The notes under the pieces: generated by a model
Told to the model about the DNA's origin: nothing
Databases searched by the model: none
The model's input: the letters and a program-made list of their open reading frames with translations, nothing else
Part shown: positions 1-4,806 of the stretch, piece by piece
Numbering within the stretch: position 1 is the first letter of the stretch
How the letters are laid out: each line of letters opens with the position of its first letter
Made by a program: the position numbers and the translations under genes
Assembly: GCA_049509915.1 (NCBI GenBank)
Contig: JBEKZL010000315.1
Location: 1 to 8,012 of the forward strand
DNA length: 8,012 nucleotides
DNA from: JBEKYD01 sp049509915
Lineage (GTDB): Bacteria > Acidobacteriota > Terriglobia > Bryobacterales > Bryobacteraceae
Direction of reading: 5' to 3'

Positions 1-56
1 GACAAGCGAATCACGACGGACTCAATCTGGGCATAGCGTGGCACCTGTCCCACCAT
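1..56 (-). CDS. 5' end of an unidentified gene, running off the left edge
   Basis: An ATG at 56-54 opens a reading frame that stays open to the window edge and gives MVGQVPRYAQIESVVIRL. Eighteen residues are too few to name a family. I call it a gene because the upstream layout is orderly: a run of six G (minus-strand sense) at 71-66 lies nine bases before the ATG as a possible ribosome binding site, and promoter-like boxes lie 30 to 57 bases upstream. The terminator-like hairpin at 122-150 separates it from the small-protein operon further upstream, so it would be an independent transcription unit. A chance open frame of this length cannot be excluded. Confidence 0.4.
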   Translation of the reverse strand, partial: MVGQVPRYAQIESVVIRL

Positions 57-85
57 GCCACAAGGCCCCCCAAATATTCAAGCCG

Positions 86-113
86 ATAATACGAGACTGT
101 ATTTATGAAACAA
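86..113 (-). promoter_or_regulatory. Candidate sigma70-type promoter for the left-edge gene
   Basis: Read on the minus strand, TTGTTT (113-108) and TATTAT (91-86) are separated by 16 bases and resemble -35 and -10 boxes. TATTAT matches the TATAAT consensus at five of six positions. The predicted start near 78-80 would leave a leader of about 22 bases before the ATG at 56. The stretch is locally AT-rich in an otherwise GC-rich window. The call is by consensus only. Confidence 0.4.
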
Positions 114-121
114 CCGACTAA

Positions 122-150
122 GGCAGGCCATCCAGGACGAATGGCCTGCC
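122..150 (-). terminator. Hairpin, likely terminator of the small-protein operon
   Basis: GGCAGGCCAT (122-131) and ATGGCCTGCC (141-150) form a perfect 10-bp stem with a 9-base loop. It begins 57 bases beyond the stop codon of the 196-residue gene in the direction of its transcription. The minus-strand sequence after the stem, TTAGTCGGTTGTTT, is only moderately T-rich, so intrinsic termination may be weak. The hairpin lies between two minus-strand transcription units, the expected place for a terminator. On the plus strand it is followed by C-rich sequence and would not be a typical terminator. Confidence 0.6.
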
Positions 151-207
151 CCCGCTTCAGGGTTTAGACGGGACGAGTTTGTCGAACATTGGCAAGGCGA
201 CGAACGA

Positions 208-798
208 CTACAGGGCGAAACTGTTGGTGGAACCGGACGAACCAGTCGATAATCCACTCGATTCCAGGCTGTTGAAGATGATCGCCATGGGGTTGAGCGA
301 ACTGGAGGTGGACGCGGTGGCCGACGATCCGTTCGATGCGGGCGGGTTGAAGAGAGACTCTAGCGAACTCGATGAGCTCGACGAACTGGACGAACTCGAA
401 TCCGCATGGTGGTGGTGATGATGAGGGCCGCCAATGCCCGCTTGCTGTAACTGTTGGGCAGTAGGCAACTGGCCGGTCGTGGACGCGTTCTGGAAATCGC
501 TCGCCAACTGGTTGAGCTGGGTGGCCAGGGTGGAATTTCCCGCCGATTGCGCGGTTTGCGCGGCGGCTTGCAGATTGGTCGCGATCTGTCCCGTCACTTG
601 CTGAAATTCGGTTGGATTGCTCTGCTGGAGTTGCTGCAGCAGGCTTAGCATCATGGCCGCCGGCGAGAATTGCTGCGAATCCGTGGTCTGGTTGGTGGAC
701 GAGGTATTGGCCGTGCCGGCGGAACCAATGTAATTGTCCGATCCGCCGAACACGCCACTTATCGAACTGTAGAGGGAATTCAAACCGCTGATCGTCAT
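208..798 (-). CDS. Ser/Gln/His-rich small protein without Lys or Arg, function unknown
   Basis: I do not recognise a named family for this 196-residue protein. A Ser/Thr/Gly-rich N-terminus (1-45) is followed by a Gln/Ala-rich segment with helical character (46-118, with PTEFQQVTGQIATNL inside), then His6 (126-131), Ser12 (134-145) and a Ser-rich tail ending NSFAL. There are no Lys, Arg, Cys or Trp residues and seven acidic ones, so His6 is the only basic cluster. No signal peptide or membrane segment is visible. Residues 46-102 align without gaps to residues 13-69 of the 88-residue protein encoded just upstream, so the two are paralogues. The start is well supported: AAGGAG lies six bases before the ATG. 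The composition suggests a flexible, perhaps secreted or metal-binding protein, but that is inference. Confidence 0.8.
   Translation of the reverse strand: MTISGLNSLYSSISGVFGGSDNYIGSAGTANTSSTNQTTDSQQFSPAAMMLSLLQQLQQSNPTEFQQVTGQIATNLQAAAQTAQSAGNSTLATQLNQLASDFQNASTTGQLPTAQQLQQAGIGGPHHHHHHADSSSSSSSSSSSSLESLFNPPASNGSSATASTSSSLNPMAIIFNSLESSGLSTGSSGSTNSFAL
365..400 (-). repeat. Degenerate 9-bp tandem repeat encoding the serine tract
   Basis: On the plus strand four consecutive 9-bp units follow the pattern GARCTSGAN: GAACTCGAT, GAGCTCGAC, GAACTGGAC and GAACTCGAA. Each unit encodes three serines of the Ser12 tract on the minus strand. The unit is a multiple of three, so gain or loss of copies would lengthen or shorten the tract without breaking the frame. 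Serine codons are mixed (TCG, AGT, TCC, AGC, TCA) but arranged periodically, which suggests past unit duplication. Confidence 0.7.
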
Positions 799-804
799 GG
801 TTAG

Positions 805-810
805 CTCCTT
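805..810 (-). promoter_or_regulatory. Ribosome binding site of the 196-residue gene
   Basis: AAGGAG on the minus strand lies six bases before the ATG at 798-796. It also lies just after the stop codon of the upstream 88-residue gene (TAA at 815-813). The match and spacing are close to ideal, which fixes this start and argues that the downstream gene is translated independently within a shared transcript. Confidence 0.75.
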
Positions 811-812
811 GT

Positions 813-1079
813 TTAGTCTTGTGCGGCGGCCTGCGCGCAGGTGCGCGCGGCCGCTTTACCGAGGACTCCCCGCAAAATAGCGGCGAGTTGCCGGCAGCGG
901 GCGGCCTCATCGCTGTCACCCTCGGACTGAGCATGGCTCGCGGCCGTGGTCAGACGTTCGGCAATCCGGGTAGTCATTTGGCGAAACGCAACCGGGTCGT
1001 CTTGTTCGAGCGGAGCCAGCCAGCTCATGATTTTCACAGCCGGCCAGAGGTTCGATTCGTGGAGCACGCTGAACGTCAT
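813..1079 (-). CDS. Small charged paralogue of the Ser/Gln/His-rich protein, function unknown
   Basis: This 88-residue protein is rich in Arg, Glu, Asp and Ala, and I cannot name a family. Residues 13-69, starting PAVKIMSWLAPLEQDDP, align without gaps to residues 46-102 of the downstream 196-residue protein, with 24 of 57 identical. Conserved positions include a Pro-x2-Phe motif and the strings AQS and QLA. It lacks the His6, the Ser tract and the long tails. The frame is open further upstream. I chose the ATG at 1079 because its first residues, MTFS, resemble the paralogue's MTIS. A GTG at 1097 has a better ribosome binding site (GGAG six bases upstream) and is a real alternative; an ATG at 1028 would cut into the shared domain. 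It is the first gene of a two-gene operon, with 14 bp to the next start. Confidence 0.65.
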   Translation of the reverse strand: MTFSVLHESNLWPAVKIMSWLAPLEQDDPVAFRQMTTRIAERLTTAASHAQSEGDSDEAARCRQLAAILRGVLGKAAARTCAQAAAQD

Positions 1080-1080
1080 G

Positions 1081-1099
1081 CAGTCACTGGAGTGCACTC
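1081..1099. promoter_or_regulatory. Two adjacent short palindromes before the small-protein operon
   Basis: CAGTCACTG (1081-1089, symmetric around its central C) abuts the perfect 10-bp palindrome GAGTGCACTC (1090-1099). They lie directly upstream of the ATG at 1079 and would overlap the alternative GTG start at 1097. This could be an operator or a leader structure, but short palindromes also arise by chance. The rest of the 149-bp divergent gap (1080-1228) shows no convincing promoter boxes for the minus-strand operon. Confidence 0.25.
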
Positions 1100-1210
1100 G
1101 CGGCTCCAAATCTAAATTACTGAAAACAAGTCTCCTATGACGGCCGGCAACGACGGTTATTTGGCGCGGCGTCAAGAAACTGGCCCGAACCAGGACTCCC
1201 AAAACCAGGG

Positions 1211-1219
1211 TGCTACACT
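1211..1219 (+). promoter_or_regulatory. Candidate extended -10 element before the crotonase gene
   Basis: TGCTACACT fits the extended -10 pattern TGn followed by a TATAAT-like hexamer (TACACT). No good -35 hexamer lies 16-18 bases upstream. A start site six to nine bases downstream would fall at about 1225-1228, immediately before the GTG at 1229, so the transcript would be leaderless or nearly so. This fits the lack of any visible ribosome binding site there. Confidence 0.35.
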
Positions 1220-1228
1220 CTTCGTATA

Positions 1229-2014
1229 GTGTCCTTTGAGAACATTCTGTGGGATCCGGACCAAGCCGGAATTGCGTGGATCACAGTCAATCGCCCCGCC
1301 AAGCTGAATGCGCTGTCGAGCGCGGTGATCGGCGAGTTGGAGCAGGCATTTTCGCAAGCGGCGTCGGACCGGGCGGTGCGCGCGCTGGCGATCACCGGAG
1401 CCGGGGACAAAGCGTTTGTGGCTGGTGCGGACGTGGCCGAACTGGCGGCGCTTTCTCCCAACGAGATGCGCCGGTTGGCACTACGCGGGCAGCGGGTGTT
1501 CCGGATGCTGGAAACCATGGGCAAGCCGTCGGTGGCGGCAGTGAACGGTTATGCGTTGGGCGGAGGGCTGGAGCTGGCGATGGCGGCTACGGTTCGGTTT
1601 GCGGCGGAGAGCGCGCGATTTGGCCAGCCGGAAGTTAAATTGGGACTGACGCCGGGCTACGGCGGTACGCTGCGGTTGCCCAGGCTGGTGGGGCGCGGGC
1701 GGGCACTGGAGATGCTGCTATCGGCCGAACCGATCACGGCCGCGGAAGCCTACCGCATCGGCCTGGTGAACGCGGTAGTGCCGCAGGCGGAACTGGTGGC
1801 CGCCAGCCGCGTCTGGCTAGAAAAGGTATTGCGGCACGCGCCACTGGCGATTTCACTCGTCATGGAGGCGGTGGATACAGGTTTCGGCCGCGGGCTGGAA
1901 GAAGGACTGCGGATGGAAGCGGCGGTTTTCGGACTATCGGCCGCCACCGAGGATTTTCGCGAGGGAACACGGGCGTTCCTGGAAAGACGAAGCCCGGAAT
2001 TCGCTGGAAAATGA
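1229..2014 (+). CDS. Enoyl-CoA hydratase/isomerase family protein (crotonase fold)
   Basis: This cytoplasmic protein of 261 residues has the usual length of crotonases, which hydrate or otherwise transform acyl-CoA thioesters. The oxyanion-hole segments are visible at AGAD (65-68) and GYALGGGLELAMA (107-119). Glu115 and Glu135 (in FGQPEV) are 20 residues apart, matching the two catalytic glutamates of rat mitochondrial enoyl-CoA hydratase (144 and 164). True hydratase activity, for example on crotonyl-CoA, is therefore likely, but the substrate cannot be read from sequence. The start is the GTG at 1229, giving MSFENILWD; no ribosome binding site is evident, and a leaderless transcript is possible. 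It overlaps ribH by ATGA (2011-2014), so translation is probably coupled. Fatty-acid beta-oxidation or a 3-hydroxybutyryl-CoA dehydratase role are both plausible. Confidence 0.92.
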   Translation: MSFENILWDPDQAGIAWITVNRPAKLNALSSAVIGELEQAFSQAASDRAVRALAITGAGDKAFVAGADVAELAALSPNEMRRLALRGQRVFRMLETMGKPSVAAVNGYALGGGLELAMAATVRFAAESARFGQPEVKLGLTPGYGGTLRLPRLVGRGRALEMLLSAEPITAAEAYRIGLVNAVVPQAELVAASRVWLEKVLRHAPLAISLVMEAVDTGFGRGLEEGLRMEAAVFGLSAATEDFREGTRAFLERRSPEFAGK

Positions 2015-2493
2015 ACATGCCGAAAACCATTGAAGGTCATCTGAACGCGGCGGGCTTGCGGTTTGGCGTCATCGTGAGCCGCTTCAACAGTTTCATATGC
2101 GAGCGGCTGCTGGCGGGGGCGCTGGATGCGCTGAACCGGAGCGGGGCGGCGGCGGACCAGATCGATATCGTGAAGGTGCCGGGCTCGTGGGAGATTCCCC
2201 TGGTGGCGAGCGAACTGGCGCGTCAGCACCGCTACGACGCCATCGTTTGTCTGAGCGCGGTGATCCGCGGCGAAACCCCGCACTTCGATTACGTGGCCAG
2301 CGAATCGGCCAAAGGCGTGGCGGCGGCCGCGGCCGAAACCGGCGTCCCCATCGCCTTCGGAATTCTGACCACCAATACGCTGGAGCAGGCCATTGACCGC
2401 GCCGGAGCCAAGGGCGGCAACAAGGGCTTCGACGCTGCCATGACGGCCATCGAAATGGCCAATCTGTTGCGCGCACTACGGCAGGCGGGCTGA
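2011..2493 (+). CDS. ribH: 6,7-dimethyl-8-ribityllumazine synthase
   Basis: Lumazine synthase condenses 5-amino-6-ribitylaminouracil with 3,4-dihydroxy-2-butanone 4-phosphate, the penultimate step of riboflavin synthesis, usually as a large cytoplasmic assembly. At 160 residues the length is typical. Family motifs appear in order: VSRFN (22-26) with the stacking aromatic Phe25, VPGSWEIP (56-63), AVIRGETPHFDYV (83-95) with His91 in the place of the B. subtilis catalytic His88, and the C-terminal region with Arg130 (matching Arg127), GNKG and AIEMANL. The start ATG at 2011 overlaps the crotonase stop; an ATG two codons on (2017) is nearly as good. The nusB start overlaps its stop by one base. 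The ribH-nusB pairing is widespread in bacteria, which supports both calls. Confidence 0.96.
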   Translation: MNMPKTIEGHLNAAGLRFGVIVSRFNSFICERLLAGALDALNRSGAAADQIDIVKVPGSWEIPLVASELARQHRYDAIVCLSAVIRGETPHFDYVASESAKGVAAAAAETGVPIAFGILTTNTLEQAIDRAGAKGGNKGFDAAMTAIEMANLLRALRQAG

Positions 2494-2903
2494 TGCCTTC
2501 GCGCCGTAAATCCCGCCAGCGCGCGCTGCAAATCCTGTTCTTGTGGGACGCCCGCCGGCAACCGCTGGAAGAAACCATGGACGCCTACTACGACGCCCTA
2601 TTCGCCGAAGAACATCCCCAGCGGGATGCCTTTGCTTCCAGCCTGGTACACGGCACGGTGGAGCACCTGGCGGAGATCGACGGGCAGATCGGCAAGCACG
2701 CCGAGCACTGGCGGATGGAGCGTATGCCCGCGGTGGACCGCAACATACTGCGCCTGGCGGTGTATGAAATGATCCATGCCGGAACGCCGGCGGCGGTTTC
2801 CATCGACGAGGCGCTCGAGCTGGCGCGCAAGTTTTCAAGCGAAGATTCGGTGCAATTCCTCAATGGAGTGCTGGACGCCGTTCACCGCGGTCTGCCGGCC
2901 TGA
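2493..2903 (+). CDS. nusB: Transcription antitermination factor NusB
   Basis: NusB binds the boxA RNA element together with ribosomal protein S10 (NusE) and helps RNA polymerase read through rRNA operons. The product is 136 residues, typical for this all-helical protein. It shows the basic N-terminus SRRKSRQRALQILFLWD (3-19), which resembles the RNA-contacting arginine-rich helix, then WRMERMPAVDRNILRLAVYEM (73-93) and the C-terminal signature around DEALELARKFSSED (105-118) and FLNGVLDAV (122-130). The start overlaps the ribH stop in TGATG (2491-2495), so translation is likely coupled. It is the last gene of the crotonase-ribH-nusB unit; the next gene is 272 bp away. Confidence 0.96.
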   Translation: MPSRRKSRQRALQILFLWDARRQPLEETMDAYYDALFAEEHPQRDAFASSLVHGTVEHLAEIDGQIGKHAEHWRMERMPAVDRNILRLAVYEMIHAGTPAAVSIDEALELARKFSSEDSVQFLNGVLDAVHRGLPA

Positions 2904-2924
2904 GGGCGGCGGCCTGGAGGCCGG
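2895..2924 (+). other. Stem-loop at the end of the crotonase-ribH-nusB unit
   Basis: CCGGCCT (2895-2901) pairs perfectly with AGGCCGG (2918-2924) around a 16-base loop. An alternative inner stem is GGCCT/AGGCC (2911-2922). The structure overlaps the nusB stop codon. It lacks a following T-run, so it is not a standard intrinsic terminator; it may be an mRNA end structure or chance in GC-rich sequence. Confidence 0.25.
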
Positions 2925-3010
2925 TGTTGTGGGCGGTATCCGATCCGGTGGAACTGCTGAACCAAGCCTATCACCTGCCTTCGCTGAACAATCACCGGTT
3001 TGCGGGCTGA
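2924..3010 (+). CDS. Possible 28-residue small ORF after nusB
   Basis: A GTG at 2924 (or TTG at 2927) opens a short frame ending at TGA 3008-3010. GGAGG at 2916-2920 precedes it. The predicted peptide contains DPVELLNQAYHLPSLNNHRF, which looks more protein-like than most chance GC-rich frames. It could be a small protein, the remnant of a lost gene, or coincidence. The remainder of the 2904-3175 gap shows no other gene that I can support. Confidence 0.15.
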   Translation: MLWAVSDPVELLNQAYHLPSLNNHRFAG

Positions 3011-3081
3011 GACTCGAAAGATACTGGGAACTGGCGAACGTCCCTTGGTCAAAATGGAATTGCGGCGCCGCTCGGGCCAAA

Positions 3082-3108
3082 TTGTCGCCGGTCCTTTCGC
3101 GACATAAT
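3082..3108 (+). promoter_or_regulatory. Candidate promoter of the S41 protease gene
   Basis: TTGTCG (3082-3087) and CATAAT (3103-3108) resemble -35 and -10 boxes, matching consensus at four and five of six positions. The spacer of 15 bases is shorter than the usual 16-18, which lowers the likelihood. A start near 3115 would give a leader of about 60 bases. A separate promoter is expected because the gap after nusB is long. Confidence 0.3.
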
Positions 3109-3152
3109 GGTTTTTGGAAGCCAAAACGGTTTCGCGGGCGTCTACTGAATTG

Positions 3153-3185
3153 AAGGGGAGGATGCGAGCGGTTCTATGCGACTGA
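3153..3185 (+). promoter_or_regulatory. Shine-Dalgarno and overlapping 7-codon minicistron at the protease start
   Basis: AAGGGGAGG at 3153-3161 is the best ribosome binding site in the gap, but it ends 14 bases before the protease ATG at 3176, longer than usual. An ATG directly after it (3162) opens a seven-codon frame, MRAVLCD, whose stop at 3183-3185 overlaps the beginning of the protease gene in another frame. Either the ribosome binding site acts at a long spacing, or translation of the minicistron feeds the protease start by re-initiation. No in-frame alternative start lies closer to the site. Confidence 0.35.
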
Positions 3186-4768
3186 GGCGGAACGGCCTGG
3201 CGGCCGTAATTGTTTTCATCCTGCTGGGTTTGCTTCCCTGGGGCCGGTTCGCGGGCAGCCTAAGGGCATCGCCGCCGGATTCGTCCGTCAATCGGAGCGC
3301 GCCGGGGGTCATATCGACTTTCACCAAAGCCTACGCGCTGGTAGAAAAGAACTTCGCCACGCCGGTCGACGCCGATCAAGCGATTTACGACGGCGCGCTG
3401 CCTGGCGTGACGCGCAGCCTCGATCCACACACCAACTTCCTCGATCCCAAGGAGTACGCACTATGGAACGAAGACCAGAAGGGGCACTATTCCGGGGTCG
3501 GCATGGAAGTTTCCCCTCGCCGTAACCAGACTGTCGTGCATGCGCCTTTTCCCGGATCGCCGGCCTATCGCGCCGGCATTCGCCCCGGCGACATAATCGC
3601 TTCAGTAGACGGCAAATCTACCGACCGGCTCACCACCAACGAAGTGGTAGACCTGTTGAAAGGCGACCGCGGCAGTTCGGTCAAGATCGCGGTGCGGCGG
3701 GAAGGCGTGGCCGAGCCCATGCTGTTCAACCTGGTCCGCGAGGATATTATCCGCCCCAGCGTGCAACCCGCCTTTTGGCTCAAACCCGGCATCGCGTACC
3801 TCAAGATTCTGAGTTTCGGCGATTATACGATGCGGGAGATGAACGACACCCTCAGGCGCCTGGGCGAGGACCGCGTCCAGGGCATGGTGCTCGATCTGCG
3901 CGGCAATCCGGGCGGTCTGCTGACGCAGGCCGTCGACGTAGCCGACCATTTTCTCCGTAAGGGCCAAGTAGTGGTGTCGCAACGCGGGCGTTCTTCGCCG
4001 GAGAAGATCTATACTGCCGACCACGGCAACCGCGGCCGTGATTATCCCATTGTGGTACTGGTGGACCGCGGATCGGCTTCGGCGGCGGAAATCGTTTCCG
4101 GGGCGCTGCAGGACCACGACCGCGCCTGGGTGCTGGGCGAGACCACCTTCGGCAAGGGCCTGGTTCAGACCGTCTTCCCGCTGCCCGACCGGACCGCGCT
4201 GGCGCTTACCACGGCGCACTTCTATACCCCCAGCGGCCGCTTGATTCAGCGCGACTATTCCCGGCTGTCCTTTTACGACTACTACACCCACGAGGACGGG
4301 CTCACGCGCAACGCCGACGACGTGAAGATGACCGACAGCGGCCGCACTGTCTACGGCGGGGGCGGAATCACCCCCGACGAGAAGTACAAAGCGCCTCCCA
4401 TCGACGCGCTGCAGGCCGATCTATACCGCGACGGGATTTTCGCGTTCACACGCTCTTATTTTGCTCAGCACGGCACCCGCCTGCCCGACGGTTGGATGCC
4501 CGACAACGCCTTTCTGGAACAATTGCACGACTATTTGCTAGAGCACGGCTACCACTTCACCGAAGCTCAGTTTACCCAGGACCACGATTGGATCCGGCGC
4601 TACCTGGCCCGTGAGGTGTACATCTGGGCGTTCAACGTAGATGCCAGCAGCCAGGTGTTCGACCAGACCGATCCGGAAGTGGCCGAAGCCGTCCGATCGC
4701 TCCCCCAAGCCACCACTCTTCTGCAGAATGCCAGACGGGTGGTGGTGGAGCGCATGAGCCGGAAATAG
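3176..4768 (+). CDS. S41 family C-terminal processing peptidase (CtpA/Prc type)
   Basis: This is an exported serine protease of 530 residues that cleaves proteins near their C-termini, in the periplasm or at the inner membrane. The N-terminus MRLRRNG followed by a hydrophobic stretch (8-21) is a signal peptide or membrane anchor. A PDZ domain spans about 105-178, with GVGMEV and the GIRPGDII loop (134-141). The S41 core follows, with LDLRGNPGG (239-247), GSASAAEI (299-306) and TTFGKGLVQTV (323-333). Ser302, Lys327 and Gln331 reproduce the spacing of E. coli Prc Ser430, Lys455 and Gln459, so the Ser/Lys dyad looks intact. A tail of about 150 residues after GGGGITPDEK (about 395-404) extends beyond the minimal CtpA length. 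It has its own gap and possible promoter and ends 38 bp before the convergent efflux locus. The substrate is unknown. Confidence 0.93.
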   Translation: MRLRRNGLAAVIVFILLGLLPWGRFAGSLRASPPDSSVNRSAPGVISTFTKAYALVEKNFATPVDADQAIYDGALPGVTRSLDPHTNFLDPKEYALWNEDQKGHYSGVGMEVSPRRNQTVVHAPFPGSPAYRAGIRPGDIIASVDGKSTDRLTTNEVVDLLKGDRGSSVKIAVRREGVAEPMLFNLVREDIIRPSVQPAFWLKPGIAYLKILSFGDYTMREMNDTLRRLGEDRVQGMVLDLRGNPGGLLTQAVDVADHFLRKGQVVVSQRGRSSPEKIYTADHGNRGRDYPIVVLVDRGSASAAEIVSGALQDHDRAWVLGETTFGKGLVQTVFPLPDRTALALTTAHFYTPSGRLIQRDYSRLSFYDYYTHEDGLTRNADDVKMTDSGRTVYGGGGITPDEKYKAPPIDALQADLYRDGIFAFTRSYFAQHGTRLPDGWMPDNAFLEQLHDYLLEHGYHFTEAQFTQDHDWIRRYLAREVYIWAFNVDASSQVFDQTDPEVAEAVRSLPQATTLLQNARRVVVERMSRK

Positions 4769-4806
4769 CGCGGGATGTATTTACGGCACGGCGGCCGCGT
4801 ACCCAA

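Noticed and set aside
179..418. Plus-strand frame with a repeated ELD motif ending WWW
   Set aside because: It is the complement of the Ser12/His6 coding region. The repeat comes from the serine codons on the minus strand, which has the better start and ribosome binding site.
411..425. His6 as a sign of vector or tag contamination
   Set aside because: The histidines are internal, with mixed codons, in a frame that has a homologous neighbour and a natural ribosome binding site. No vector sequence is visible.
2776..3153. A plus-strand frame overlapping the nusB end and continuing into the gap
   Set aside because: Its first third is a shifted reading of nusB and the rest has no domain or ribosome binding site.
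3602..4291. A 229-codon minus-strand open frame inside the S41 protease
   Set aside because: The opposite strand carries the catalytic motifs of the protease; this is a shadow frame.
4769..4806. A terminator between the convergent protease and efflux genes
   Set aside because: Only a 5-bp inverted repeat with a 21-base loop and a GCGGCCGC palindrome are present, without a T-run on either strand.
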